64,000 nt of DNA from Neptunomonas marina (GTDB taxonomy: Bacteria > Pseudomonadota > Gammaproteobacteria > Pseudomonadales > Balneatricaceae). The DNA lies in the NCBI RefSeq assembly GCF_004005935.1, contig NZ_SACQ01000001.1, positions 589,485 through 653,484 of the forward strand, in the 5' to 3' direction. Positions within the stretch are counted from its first letter, which is position 1; each line of letters begins with the position of its first letter. Positions 24,795 through 34,323 of this stretch are shown here, one piece after another. The notes under the pieces are model-generated. The model had not been told where the DNA came from. It saw only the letters and a program-made list of their open reading frames with translations, and did not search any database. A program made the translations under genes and the position numbers.

Positions 24795-26320
24795 TAATTT
24801 GCCCTTACCGGTACTTTAAAGTGAAACTGGGTGCCGGTTTTTCCGTCACTTTCTGCCCATAGCTGCCCGCCGTGGGTTTCTATTATTGTTTGTGAGATTG
24901 CCAGGCCCATGCCTAGCCCAGAGGATTTAGACGTCGTGAAAGGCTCGAATAACGTACCAAGCTCTTCAACAGTAATGCCCGAGGCTTCATCGCTGACAGT
25001 AATATAAATATAGCCGCTCTTGAACTTCGAACAAATACGCACGGGGCGTTCGGTATGTTCCGACTCATTATACGCCTCGATGGCGTTGCGCATTAGATTA
25101 AGTAATACCTGTTCTATCTGGATTTTGTCAGCCAAGAGTTTGGGGTCGCTTGGGTCTAGATCAAACTCAAATGTGATATCGTGATCCACTGCTTCTTGGT
25201 GCAAAAAGCCTGCAATATCTGTACAAGATTCGTTTACTGAGAACTCAATCCGTTGATACTCGGTACGTTTAACGAAGCTGCGCATTCGTTTGACGATCTC
25301 TGCTGCTCGCTTGGCTTGTCGTGTGATCAACTGCATTGAGTGAGTGATCTGCTCGAAGTTCTCCTGGGTGTGCCCCTCTTCAAGACGACGCAGCGTGCCG
25401 CGGCAATAGTTTAAAATAGCGCCAAGTGGCTGATTAATCTCGTGGGCAAGCCCTGTTGCCATCTCGCCCACCGACAGCAAACGCGACATGTGCGCCATCT
25501 CTAGCTGCTGTCGTTTTGCTTGCTCTTCGGCGCGGCGTTTGAGGGTGATGTCCCGGCCGATGATCGAGTAGTACTCTACTTGCATGTTCTCGGTGCGATT
25601 TCGATGGGCAATCACTTCGCGAATTTCTGCGATACGCTCGTGGTTTTCGGGTACTTGCACAGGAATACTGCCGTACCATGTGCCGTGAGCGGCGGCATGG
25701 CTGAGCGCATCTTGTACGAGGGTGTTGAAGTTGTCCTCGCTAAAAATTTGCGGCAGATAGAGCGCAATCGGTTTCTCTTTTTCGGTACCCAGCGTGTGAT
25801 AGGCCGACTCATTCATGTAGGTCAGGCGCATCGTATTGTGGTTACAGAACATAATCATATCGCTGGACGCTTCCACGACGCGTGCCAAACGACGAATGGC
25901 TTGCTGTGCCATTTCGCGCTCGGTTACGTCACGGGACACACAAATCACTTCAAGCGGGGTGCCGTCCTCCTCACGAATTGTGCGGCTGGTGGTCTCAAGC
26001 CAGATGTAGTGGCCTTCCTTGTGGCGATAGCGATAGGTATTGGTATACATACCCTCGCGATATTTGACGGAGTCTGCTCGCTTTTTTAAGTTGTCAGCAT
26101 CATCAGGATGAAACAGATCGTAGCCGCGAGTGCCAATAATCTCCTCTGGGTGGTAGCCCAAAATCTTCTCAACTGCTGGGTTTACGTCGATGTAGGTCCA
26201 ATCAAGCGTTGCGGTATGACGTGAGATCATATCCGTTGATTGCTCCGCCATCAGGCGATAACGGTCGGCTTCCTCTTGGCAAACAGATAGCTGATCTTGG
26301 TTTTCTGTAGCGTCCCACAT
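24794..26320 (-). CDS. PAS-domain sensor histidine kinase
   Basis: 508 residues without transmembrane segments, so a cytoplasmic sensor. Two PAS domains (about 20-135 and 145-265, the first with the PAC end EVICVSRDVTERE) precede a HisKA domain with phospho-acceptor His293 in GLAHEINQPLGAI and an HATPase domain: N-box NLMRNAIEA, G1 SDEASGI (the first Gly is Ala), and G2 SGLGMGLAIS. It is divergent from the second CoA ligase and coupled to the FixJ-type regulator. The organisation resembles soluble PAS kinases that sense catabolic substrates or redox state; the ligand is unknown. Confidence 0.88.
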   Translation of the reverse strand: MWDATENQDQLSVCQEEADRYRLMAEQSTDMISRHTATLDWTYIDVNPAVEKILGYHPEEIIGTRGYDLFHPDDADNLKKRADSVKYREGMYTNTYRYRHKEGHYIWLETTSRTIREEDGTPLEVICVSRDVTEREMAQQAIRRLARVVEASSDMIMFCNHNTMRLTYMNESAYHTLGTEKEKPIALYLPQIFSEDNFNTLVQDALSHAAAHGTWYGSIPVQVPENHERIAEIREVIAHRNRTENMQVEYYSIIGRDITLKRRAEEQAKRQQLEMAHMSRLLSVGEMATGLAHEINQPLGAILNYCRGTLRRLEEGHTQENFEQITHSMQLITRQAKRAAEIVKRMRSFVKRTEYQRIEFSVNESCTDIAGFLHQEAVDHDITFEFDLDPSDPKLLADKIQIEQVLLNLMRNAIEAYNESEHTERPVRICSKFKSGYIYITVSDEASGITVEELGTLFEPFTTSKSSGLGMGLAISQTIIETHGGQLWAESDGKTGTQFHFKVPVRAN

Positions 26321-26478
26321 TGCGTTACCCAGTTTTCATACTCGCGTTTGAAGCCGAATATCTTATGACTTTCGGTTAGGTTGTGTAATAAGGGAAACTG
26401 CGTATCATGCGAAAGGGTAAGCGGATTTATGGATGCTGTTTAGCTCGATTTAAGACATATAGCGCTCAGCGGCTAGGT

Positions 26479-26494
26479 ATAAACCCGTGTTTTT
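26479..26494. promoter_or_regulatory. StyR/TodT-like half-symmetric box
   Basis: ATAAAC-CCGT-GTTTTT fits the ATAAAC-N4-GTTTAT box described for TodT/TmoT/StyR-type response regulators at 11 of 12 defined positions. It sits 34 nt upstream of the second CoA ligase and between that gene and the divergent kinase. It is a candidate site for the FixJ-type regulator encoded next door. Confidence 0.5.
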
Positions 26495-26527
26495 ATCGTT
26501 AGTTAAGAGTATTGAAGGCGCAAAATA

Positions 26528-28162
26528 ATGACACATAATAATCACACTCCTTACTCAATGGGTTTAGAGAAAAACAGTGCGAACTATGCAGCGTTAAGTC
26601 CGCTGTCGTTTATTGAACGTGCTGCGGCAGTGTACCCCGAACGCACGGCTGTTATTCATCAAGACACAACCCGAAACTGGGCGCAGACATATCAGCGTAC
26701 GCGTCAGTTAGCTAGCGCATTGGTAAAAGCCGGTGTTGGCGAAGGTGATACGGTATCTGTCGTAGCACCTAACTTACCCGAGGTGTTTGAAGCGCACTTT
26801 GGTGTACCAATGGCGGGTGCGGTGTTAAATGCAATTAACATTCGCCTAGATGCCGAAGCGATCGCGTTTATTCTTCAGCATGCTGAATCAAAGGTCGTTA
26901 TTGTTGATCGTGAGTTCTCCGAAGTGGTTTCGAAAGCCGTAAAAATGGCGGGCACATCGCCGTTGGTGATCGATATCGACGATCCTTACTATGAAGGGGG
27001 CGAGCTGATCGGCGCGATGGATTATGAGGCGTTTATTGCATCCGGTGATGCTGATTATGCTTGGCAGCAGCCCAAGGATGAGTGGGATGCCATCACGTTG
27101 AACTATACCTCAGGTACGACGGGGAATCCGAAAGGGGTGGTGTATCACCACCGTGGTGCATACCTCAATGCAGTGAGTAATATTGTGTCCTGGCACATGG
27201 GAGCGCACCCTGTTTATCTGTGGACACTGCCCATGTTCCACTGCAACGGTTGGTGCTTCCCGTGGTCGATTGCTGCCGCTGCTGGCGTCAGTGTTTCATT
27301 ACGTCATGTTAAAGCTGACGATATCTATGCTGCGATTAAAGAGAATGGGGTTGACCACTTCTGCGGCGCGCCAATCGTGCTTAATATGCTGAACAACTCA
27401 CCGGATGAGATGAAGCAGGGTATTAATCATCAGGTTAAAGTGATGACTGCGGGCGCTGCGCCACCGGCGGCGGTTATCCAAGGCATGGAAGAGATGGGCT
27501 TTGAGGTGACGCATGTTTACGGCCTGACTGAGACGTATGGCCCATCGGTAGTATGCGCGTGGCATGATGAGTGGTCAGATAAGCCACTAGAAGAGAAAGC
27601 ACGGCTTAAAGCTCGCCAAGGCGTCAAAGCTCCGATGCAAGAGGGGTTGATGGTTGCTGATCCAGAAACGATGGAGCCGGTTCCTCAAGATGGTAAAACC
27701 ATCGGTGAGATCTTTATGCGTGGCAACTTGGTCATGAAAGGTTACTTGAAGAACCCGTCAACGACGGATGAGTCTTTCGCGGGTGGGTGGTTCCACTCGG
27801 GGGATCTTGCGGTATGGCATCAAGATGGCTACATCGAGATTAAGGACCGCTCTAAAGATATTATTATCTCGGGTGGTGAGAATATCTCTAGCATTGAAGT
27901 TGAAGATGTTTTATATCGCCATAATGCCGTTATGGAAGCGGCGGTTGTTGCGAAAGCTGATGAGAAGTGGGGCGAAGTACCCTGTGCCTTTATCAAGGTT
28001 AAGGAAGGGGTTGATGTGGCTGAGCAAGAGATTATCGATTTCTGCCGCGATAACATGGCGCACTTCAAAGCACCGAAGAAGATTGTATTCGGTGATTTAC
28101 CAAAAACATCGACAGGGAAGATCCAAAAGTTTCTATTGCGTAACCAAGCTAACGAGTCATAA
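26528..28162 (+). CDS. AMP-forming acyl-CoA ligase, second copy
   Basis: 544 residues of the ANL superfamily. Motifs: TLNYTSGTTGNPKGVVYHHRG (in its ATP-loop part near residue 197), TLPMFHCNGWCFPW, VYGLTETYGPS, GWFHSGDLAVWHQDGYIEIKDR in parts, and catalytic Lys in KTSTGKIQKF. The MFHCNGWCFPW segment is typical of short/medium-chain ligases such as those annotated AlkK, and of the MMPA-CoA ligase (DmdB) group, so a DMSP-derived acid is one possible substrate. It is divergent from the two-component system, with the StyR-like box between. A terminator follows. Confidence 0.88.
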   Translation: MTHNNHTPYSMGLEKNSANYAALSPLSFIERAAAVYPERTAVIHQDTTRNWAQTYQRTRQLASALVKAGVGEGDTVSVVAPNLPEVFEAHFGVPMAGAVLNAINIRLDAEAIAFILQHAESKVVIVDREFSEVVSKAVKMAGTSPLVIDIDDPYYEGGELIGAMDYEAFIASGDADYAWQQPKDEWDAITLNYTSGTTGNPKGVVYHHRGAYLNAVSNIVSWHMGAHPVYLWTLPMFHCNGWCFPWSIAAAAGVSVSLRHVKADDIYAAIKENGVDHFCGAPIVLNMLNNSPDEMKQGINHQVKVMTAGAAPPAAVIQGMEEMGFEVTHVYGLTETYGPSVVCAWHDEWSDKPLEEKARLKARQGVKAPMQEGLMVADPETMEPVPQDGKTIGEIFMRGNLVMKGYLKNPSTTDESFAGGWFHSGDLAVWHQDGYIEIKDRSKDIIISGGENISSIEVEDVLYRHNAVMEAAVVAKADEKWGEVPCAFIKVKEGVDVAEQEIIDFCRDNMAHFKAPKKIVFGDLPKTSTGKIQKFLLRNQANES

Positions 28163-28179
28163 GCGGCGTTATGAGAGAC

Positions 28180-28205
28180 AAAACGGCGCTATGTGGCGCC
28201 GTTTT
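28180..28205 (+). terminator. rho-independent terminator
   Basis: AAAACGGCGC / GCGCCGTTTT with loop TATGTG, followed by T-rich sequence, just after the CoA ligase. Confidence 0.9.
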
Positions 28206-28268
28206 TCGTTCTGGCGCACGTAATTTTTGCTTTTTGGTGCAGGTGGCTTCATCTCTTATGAGATGTTC

Positions 28269-28274
28269 TATAAT
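28269..28274 (+). promoter_or_regulatory. possible -10 element for the GGDEF/EAL gene
   Basis: A perfect TATAAT lies 125 nt before the GTG start at 28399. No good -35 is visible. A near-palindrome CAAACGCTTG at 28294-28303 lies just downstream and could be an operator. Weak evidence. Confidence 0.3.
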
Positions 28275-28398
28275 TACGCAACTTTAATAAATTCAAACGC
28301 TTGTTAAAAACTGCTGATGTAAAAGTCCCGCCTGTTGCGGCTTCGGTGGTATAGTAGCGCTGATTTCGCGGTAATCTGATTTAAAGGAACTAATACAG

Positions 28399-30321
28399 GT
28401 GTACAAAGAGAGAGATCTAAATGCCCTCACTGACTTGCATAATGCGATTTGGGTTTACGATGTGCAGAAATATCGTATTCACTGGGCCAATGTACAAGCT
28501 CTCGACTTTTGGGAATCAGAGTCACTGGATGAACTCTGCCAGCGAGACTTCCGCGAAAACATGTCTGACGCAGTTTATGCACTGCTAGAAGGTGATCTCG
28601 ACAACTTTCGTGATGGTGCCGTTTACAAGCAGTGGTGGACGATGTTTCCACGGGGAATACGTAAAGAAGCGTATTGCTGTTTTTCCGGTATTGAGCTAGC
28701 AGATGGGCGCGCCGCGATGATGGTGCAGAGCCTGGTTACAAAAGATCTCCTAGAAACGGAACTATCCGTTCACTCTGCCGCGACCGTTGCTTCCTTGTGG
28801 AACTTAGATGGCGCACTGATGAGTGCCAACCCGATGTTCACTGATCTATACGGCAAAGAGCTGGATCGCTTCGAGGCGCTGTTTTCATCTGCTGCACAAG
28901 CCAAAGAGTTATTAGCTGCCGTTCGAGAGGAAGGCCATATCGAACGCGAGCTATTCTTGCCAACCCCCAATGGTGGCCGTTGGCATAACGTCCAGCTGCG
29001 TATTAACCGAAATAGCCGCAAGCCTTTGTTTGCCGTGCGCCAGAACGACATTACTGAGCGTAAGCAGACAGAGATCTACCACCGTCATCTGGCGATCATG
29101 GATCCGCTCACCGGTCTGTTGAATCGATACGGTGTGATGAAGCGCCTAGAGAGTCTTGCAGAAGATCAGCAAGAGTTCAGCCTGTTCTTTCTCGATCTTG
29201 ATAACTTTAAAACCATCAATGATTTTTATGGCCATGAGAAGGGCGACCGCCTCCTCAAAGCGCTTGCAGATCGGTTGCAGTATCGCTTTGACGGTGCGAT
29301 GGCGATCGCACGCTTAGGAGGTGATGAGTTCCTGCTGATTCACCCCGATGTACAGCTGGCAGATGTGGAACGTTTAGGAGACCAAGTGCTGCAGGCGGTG
29401 CGTGAGCCGTTTGATATCACGGGGCTTGGCATGTTTACGGTGACCGCAAGTATTGGCGCGGCGCGCTACCCGCAAGATGGCGGAGCGGTTGATGCGATTT
29501 TACGTCACGCAGATGCGGCGATGTATCAGGCGAAAGGTCATGGGAAAAGCCGGATTGAGTATTTCTCACGTTCGATGACGGATGCGATTCACCAGCGTCA
29601 GGTGATGCGCAGCACTATTGCGAAGGCGTTTGAAAGTCGAGCGCTGTCGTTGCAGCTTGCCCCTTTGGCGGCGCTGGATGGAAACCTCTCTTCTGCGTAT
29701 GTGGGAGAACTGATCTGGCACAGCGATAAATTAGGCAACCTTTCTCCTGATACGTTTTATCCCATCGCTGAAGAAAACGGCATGATGATTCAGCTGTATC
29801 TACATCAGTTTGAACTTGCTCGTGAGCAGCTTGCAACTTGGCGAGCAAAAGGTAAGCAGTCTCAGCTAATGCTGAAAGTGTCGTTACGGCAGCTGCAAAA
29901 CGATAGTTTCGTCTCCTCTGCACTGCAGCAGTTAGATGAAGCGCCGGAGTTGGCTCCGCGCATCTTGTTGGAGCTGGTTGATGCCGATGATCTTGTTGAT
30001 ATCGATTGTGCGGTTGAGGTGATGCAGCGCTTTAGTCAGCGAGGAGTTCAGTTTGCCTTGGGGGGCTTCTGTTCAGGCGGAACACCGCTGACTCTGCTAT
30101 ACCAGCTGCCGCTCACGCATATTAAGCTTGATAAGCAGATCGTTGATGACTTAGATAAAGGTGGCTTACCTATCGCGTTGTCGCTTCTGAATATTGCGAG
30201 CCAGTTGAATCTGAAGACGATGGCCGAAGGCGTGTCAGATGCAGATCAAGAGCAGACCCTCAAAAAGCTTGGCTGCCAAATGTTCTACGGTAAGCACATT
30301 AAACAGTGCATGACGGTTTAG
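28399..30321 (+). CDS. PAS-GGDEF-EAL protein with degenerate EAL domain
   Basis: 640 residues with GTG start, preceded by AAAGGAAC. Two PAS-like regions (about 1-110 and 120-225, ending NDITERKQTE) lead to a GGDEF domain with intact signature GGDEF at 307-311, so it can make c-di-GMP. There is no RxxD inhibitory site before it. The C-terminal EAL-like domain (about 405-640) has lost its catalytic residues: GELIW stands for EAL, ELVD for ELTE, and FALGGFCSGG for the DDFGTG metal-binding loop. It probably works as a cyclase with an EAL-shaped sensor or binding domain. No membrane segment. Monocistronic. Confidence 0.88.
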   Translation: MYKERDLNALTDLHNAIWVYDVQKYRIHWANVQALDFWESESLDELCQRDFRENMSDAVYALLEGDLDNFRDGAVYKQWWTMFPRGIRKEAYCCFSGIELADGRAAMMVQSLVTKDLLETELSVHSAATVASLWNLDGALMSANPMFTDLYGKELDRFEALFSSAAQAKELLAAVREEGHIERELFLPTPNGGRWHNVQLRINRNSRKPLFAVRQNDITERKQTEIYHRHLAIMDPLTGLLNRYGVMKRLESLAEDQQEFSLFFLDLDNFKTINDFYGHEKGDRLLKALADRLQYRFDGAMAIARLGGDEFLLIHPDVQLADVERLGDQVLQAVREPFDITGLGMFTVTASIGAARYPQDGGAVDAILRHADAAMYQAKGHGKSRIEYFSRSMTDAIHQRQVMRSTIAKAFESRALSLQLAPLAALDGNLSSAYVGELIWHSDKLGNLSPDTFYPIAEENGMMIQLYLHQFELAREQLATWRAKGKQSQLMLKVSLRQLQNDSFVSSALQQLDEAPELAPRILLELVDADDLVDIDCAVEVMQRFSQRGVQFALGGFCSGGTPLTLLYQLPLTHIKLDKQIVDDLDKGGLPIALSLLNIASQLNLKTMAEGVSDADQEQTLKKLGCQMFYGKHIKQCMTV

Positions 30322-30331
30322 GCCTCTCCTT

Positions 30332-30355
30332 GGTGGCTAAAGGCGCTTAGCCACC
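30332..30355. terminator. hairpin between convergent genes
   Basis: GGTGGCTAA / TTAGCCACC with loop AGGCGC. No long T-run on either side, so a weak terminator at best. Confidence 0.45.
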
Positions 30356-30372
30356 GTTAAAAGGTTTGACAA

Positions 30373-30807
30373 TCACTCGCTCGGCTTGCTATCAACCATA
30401 AAGGTTGCTTCGCCTGTTGCCACTAACTTTTCGCCAACATGAACATCTGTTTTTGCTTTGACTCGGCGGCGGCGTTGATCAACGGCGGTGATGGTGAGCG
30501 TTGCTTTGGCTGTATCACCAATGTACACCGGTGCTTTAAATTTGATCTGCTGATCAACGTAGATAGCGCCCGGCCCGGGCAGGCGCGTTCCAGCAACGGT
30601 TGAAATCAACGCTGCACTGAACATCCCATGCACAATTCGGCGCTTGAACGGTGTTTGTGCTGCATACTCTTCGTTGACGTGAACCGGGTTGTCGTCACCA
30701 GATATCCCAGCAAAGAGCACCACATCGGCCTCTGAAATGGTTTTTGCATAAGACGCCGCCATTCCGACCTCTAAGTCCTCTAGGTAATAACCGTGTAACT
30801 CTTGCAT
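30373..30807 (-). CDS. MaoC-like (R)-specific enoyl-CoA hydratase
   Basis: 144 residues, single hotdog MaoC domain. The catalytic Asp-His pair is in ISGDDNPVHVNEEYA (Asp38 and His43), followed by HGMFSAALIS, as in PhaJ-type hydratases that form (R)-3-hydroxyacyl-CoA from 2-enoyl-CoA. The length matches PhaJ rather than double-hotdog forms. It is divergent from the acyl-CoA dehydrogenase at 31034, which could supply its enoyl-CoA substrate. Which chain length it takes cannot be told. Confidence 0.87.
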   Translation of the reverse strand: MQELHGYYLEDLEVGMAASYAKTISEADVVLFAGISGDDNPVHVNEEYAAQTPFKRRIVHGMFSAALISTVAGTRLPGPGAIYVDQQIKFKAPVYIGDTAKATLTITAVDQRRRRVKAKTDVHVGEKLVATGEATFMVDSKPSE

Positions 30808-30891
30808 GAGAAACCTCGTTTGAATCTGTCGCTAAAAATAGAATTACAAAGCACTTTTTCGTTAGAAAACAGGGCTAAGCAATAAAAAGCG

Positions 30892-30964
30892 CTACTTTAT
30901 CGAAAGTAGTACAAGAATTCCCGAATAAATTTCAGTAAGATAGGGGTATAAGTGAATACCCCTA
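30892..30964. promoter_or_regulatory. two inverted repeats in the maoC / acyl-CoA dehydrogenase divergent region
   Basis: CTACTTT-ATCG-AAAGTAG (30892-30909) and TAGGGGTAT-N6-ATACCCCTA (30941-30964) are exact inverted repeats in the 226-nt divergent region. They may be operators. The second shares TAGGGGTA with sequence just before the acyl-CoA dehydrogenase at 18393. Confidence 0.4.
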
Positions 30965-31033
30965 CTTTGTTTTAGTCATATGTTCGACAAAGCGGGGGAG
31001 CCCGATGATTGATGGATATCAGAGAGAGAAGAC

Positions 31034-32824
31034 ATGGCGGATTACAAAGCTCCCGTAAAGGATATGCAGTTTGTTCTGGATAACATCTCACGCATGCCGC
31101 AACTCGCAACGACTGAGCGTTTTGCTGATGCAACCCCAGATATGGTTAGTGCCATCTTAGAGGAGGCTGGCCGAGTTGCAGCAGAAGTGATCGCACCCAC
31201 GAACGAGATTGGTGACCAGCAAGGTTTAACGCTTGAAGATGGCCGTGTTGGCATCCCGCAAGAGTTTGGCCAAGCCTACCAGCAGTTTGCTGAAGGCGGT
31301 TGGGGCTCGCTACAGTTCGATCCTGAATATGGCGGACAGGGGCTACCCTACTCTTTATCTATTCCAGTGATGGAGATGTGGCAAGCAGCAAACATGGCTT
31401 GGGGCTTATGCCCATTGCTCAGCCAAGGTGCTGTAGAAGCACTCTACCTAAACGCTAACGATGAGCTGAAAAACCGCTACTTACCGCAGCTTATCAGTGG
31501 CGAGTGGACAGGAACGATGAACCTCACAGAGCCCAATGCAGGTTCTGATCTTTCTGTCGTGCGCTCGAAGGCGGAGCCTGAGGGTGATCACTATCGCATC
31601 ACGGGCCAGAAAATCTTCATCACATGGGGTGACCATGAGATGGCAGAGAACATTATTCATTTAGTGCTGGCGCGCCTGCCGGGAGCACCTGAGGGTGTTC
31701 GTGGTATCTCTTTGTTCGTGGTTCCAAAGTTTCTTGTTAATGACGATGGCTCTTTGGGTGAGCGCAACGATGTTCAAGTTGCGTCTATCGAGCACAAACT
31801 AGGTATTCATGCTAGCCCGACCTGTGTGATGGCGTTTGGCGAGAAAGAGGGCGCTATCGGTTATCTAGTGGGTGAAGAGGGTAAAGGCTTAGCGTGCATG
31901 TTCACCATGATGAACAACGCGCGCCTCGCGGTTGGCCTGCAAGGCGTTGCGATCTCTGAGCGCGCTTATCAGCAAGCGTTATGGTATGCGGGTGATCGTA
32001 CCCAAGGTAAAGCAGTTGGCCATAAAGAAGCAGGGCCTATTCTGCGCCATCCAGACGTACGCCGCATGTTAATGACGATGAAAGCACTCACTGAAGCAGG
32101 CCGTGCGCTGACATATGACGCATGTGCGAGCTTGGACTTCGCTCACAGCTCTGAGGATGCAGCGCAAGCTAAACTAGAGAAGGCCCGCGCAGCTTACCTT
32201 ACTCCGATCGTGAAAGGCTGGTGTACTGAGTTTGCTCAAGAGGTCACATCGTTGGGCGTTCAGGTCCATGGTGGCATGGGCTACATCGAAGAAACCGGTG
32301 CTGCTCAGCACTATCGTGATGCACGTATCTTGCCAATCTATGAAGGTACTAACGGTATCCAAGCACTGGATCTGGTGGGGCGTAAAACGCTAGTGGATCA
32401 AGGCCAAGCAGCCACTGCATTGATGTCTGAAATGCGCGCGACAGTTGAAGCTGCAGCAGGTTCTGCCCGTTTCGCATCGGCAGCACAAGCGCTTGCAGCA
32501 GCACTTGATGTTGCTCAGGCAAGCACTGACAAGCTTCTTGCTACTGGCGACGACCCCTTGTTCTCTGCGTCTTCAGCATACAACTACATGATGCTGATGG
32601 GCACAGTGTGCGGCGCATGGGAACTGCTGCGTGCAGCGCTTGCAGCCGAGCAACAACAAGCCGGTGGCGATAACGATCCTTACCTAGAATCTAAGCAGCT
32701 TACTGCGCTGTTCTACGTGGATCAGATCCTGCCACGTCACTTAGCGTACGCGCCAATGGCGGATGCGGGTAGCGAAGCGATCCTTGCGGCTAGCGATGAG
32801 CACTTAGAGAGCGCTTTTAGCTGA
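31034..32824 (+). CDS. long acyl-CoA dehydrogenase, FadE/PA-type with C-terminal extension
   Basis: 596 residues, the long class of ACADs common in Pseudomonas and marine bacteria. The N-terminal lead YKAPVKDMQFVLDN is typical. Core motifs: MNLTEPNAGSDLSVVRSKA, ITWGDHEMAENIIHLVLARL in parts, GVQVHGGMGYIEETGAAQHYRDARILPIYEGTNG in parts, with catalytic Glu in YEGTNGIQ. An alpha-helical C-terminal extension of about 130 residues (Ala-rich, after residue 460) completes it. It is monocistronic with a strong terminator and pairs functionally with the divergent MaoC hydratase. Confidence 0.92.
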   Translation: MADYKAPVKDMQFVLDNISRMPQLATTERFADATPDMVSAILEEAGRVAAEVIAPTNEIGDQQGLTLEDGRVGIPQEFGQAYQQFAEGGWGSLQFDPEYGGQGLPYSLSIPVMEMWQAANMAWGLCPLLSQGAVEALYLNANDELKNRYLPQLISGEWTGTMNLTEPNAGSDLSVVRSKAEPEGDHYRITGQKIFITWGDHEMAENIIHLVLARLPGAPEGVRGISLFVVPKFLVNDDGSLGERNDVQVASIEHKLGIHASPTCVMAFGEKEGAIGYLVGEEGKGLACMFTMMNNARLAVGLQGVAISERAYQQALWYAGDRTQGKAVGHKEAGPILRHPDVRRMLMTMKALTEAGRALTYDACASLDFAHSSEDAAQAKLEKARAAYLTPIVKGWCTEFAQEVTSLGVQVHGGMGYIEETGAAQHYRDARILPIYEGTNGIQALDLVGRKTLVDQGQAATALMSEMRATVEAAAGSARFASAAQALAAALDVAQASTDKLLATGDDPLFSASSAYNYMMLMGTVCGAWELLRAALAAEQQQAGGDNDPYLESKQLTALFYVDQILPRHLAYAPMADAGSEAILAASDEHLESAFS

Positions 32825-32843
32825 TAAGCAGTGCAAGCCATCT

Positions 32844-32869
32844 AAAACACCCGCTACGGCGGGTGTTTT
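32844..32869 (+). terminator. rho-independent terminator
   Basis: AAAACACCCGC / GCGGGTGTTTT with loop TACG, then T-rich sequence. Confidence 0.92.
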
Positions 32870-33051
32870 TGTTTTGGCGTCGTGTACGGCAAGTGTTACG
32901 TGTAGGAAGGTCATTCATGGGTAATGCTGCGCTTGGATGCATCTGACTGCAGGTGTGCGCTATGTCTTGTTGATGCCTGATATGTGGCTTGATTTCAGGT
33001 AAGATACCCCCATAAAAATCAAATCAGTAACTGAACGAGACTCCCTCAACC

Positions 33052-34245
33052 ATGATCATTAAACCGAAAATTCGTGGTTTCATCTGTACCACAACCCATC
33101 CTACTGGCTGCTATGAGAATGTTCGTCAGCAGATCGAGCATGTTAAGCAGCAAGGCGCGATTGAAAACGGCCCTAAGCGTGTATTAGTGGTCGGCGCATC
33201 CAGTGGTTATGGTTTGTGCTCACGCATTGAAGCTGCATACGGTTCAGGCGCTTCCACGATCGGTGTCTTCTTTGAAAAGCCGGGTACAGAGAAAAAGACA
33301 GGCACGGCTGGTTGGTACAATGCTGCTGCGTTTGAGCATTTTGCCAAGCAAGACGGCCTTTACGCTAAAAGCATTAATGGCGACGCGTTCTCTCACGAAG
33401 CTAAAGATAAAGTGATTGAGCTGATCAAAGAGGACTTAGGTCAAATTGATCTAGTGGTTTACTCGCTTGCATCGCCTGTTAGAAAATTGCCTGATACAGG
33501 AGAAGTGGTCCGCTCTGCGCTTAAGCCTATCGGCGAGCCATACCGTTCAACGGCAATCGACACCAACAAAGATGTCATTATCGAAGCGGAGATCGAGCCT
33601 GCGACGCAGGAAGAGATCGACAATACCGTGACGGTAATGGGCGGTGATGATTGGCGTTTATGGATCAACGCGCTGAACGAAGCGGGTGTACTGGCAGAAG
33701 GCTGCAAAACGGTTGCATACAGTTACATCGGCACCGAGATCACCTGGCCTATCTATTGGGATGGCGCACTCGGTAAAGCGAAGCAAGATCTTGATAATGC
33801 AGCTAACGACCTTAATGCACTATTGGGCGAGAAGGGCGGTCAGGCCAACGTCGCTGTGTTGAAGTCCGTTGTAACGCAAGCAAGTTCAGCGATCCCTGTT
33901 ATGCCTCTTTATCTTTCTATGGTCTTCAAAGTGATGAAAGAGGAAGGGGTTCACGAAGGTTGTCCTGAGCAAATTAGCCGACTTTATCGCACAGGTCTTT
34001 ATGGCGATGCAGGCCAAATTGATGATCAGCGCCGTTATCGTATGGATGATTGGGAGCTGCGTGATGACATCCAGACGCGCTGCAAAGCGATGTGGCCAAC
34101 CATCACAACGGATAACCTGTTTGCCGAAACGGAATACGCGTACTACAAAGATGAGTTCTTAAAACTGTTCGGCTTCGGCGTTGCGAATGTGGATTACGAA
34201 GCGGATGTTTCACCGCTCGTCGATTTTGATGTTATTGCGCTGTAA
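33052..34245 (+). CDS. fabV: trans-2-enoyl-ACP/CoA reductase FabV
   Basis: 397 residues, the FabV length. It reduces enoyl-ACP to acyl-ACP with NADH in fatty-acid synthesis and is the triclosan-resistant enoyl reductase of Vibrio and Pseudomonas. The start [20 protein letters not shown] (20 residues), the nucleotide site [13 protein letters not shown], and the extended Tyr-x8-Lys active motif in [10 protein letters not shown] are all present. It is monocistronic between two terminators. No fabI is visible in this window, so it may be the main enoyl reductase. Confidence 0.95.
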   Translation: MIIKPKIRGFICTTTHPTGCYENVRQQIEHVKQQGAIENGPKRVLVVGASSGYGLCSRIEAAYGSGASTIGVFFEKPGTEKKTGTAGWYNAAAFEHFAKQDGLYAKSINGDAFSHEAKDKVIELIKEDLGQIDLVVYSLASPVRKLPDTGEVVRSALKPIGEPYRSTAIDTNKDVIIEAEIEPATQEEIDNTVTVMGGDDWRLWINALNEAGVLAEGCKTVAYSYIGTEITWPIYWDGALGKAKQDLDNAANDLNALLGEKGGQANVAVLKSVVTQASSAIPVMPLYLSMVFKVMKEEGVHEGCPEQISRLYRTGLYGDAGQIDDQRRYRMDDWELRDDIQTRCKAMWPTITTDNLFAETEYAYYKDEFLKLFGFGVANVDYEADVSPLVDFDVIAL

Positions 34246-34266
34246 GCTTTAGCGTCATATCGCCGT

Positions 34267-34294
34267 AAGCCCAGCCTTTTCGCTGGGCTTTTTT
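34267..34294 (+). terminator. rho-independent terminator after fabV
   Basis: AAGCCCAGC / GCTGGGCTT with loop CTTTTC, followed by T-run; convergent with the MocR gene. Confidence 0.92.
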
Positions 34295-34323
34295 GTGCAC
34301 GGCCGTTTTACCACCAGAAGTCG

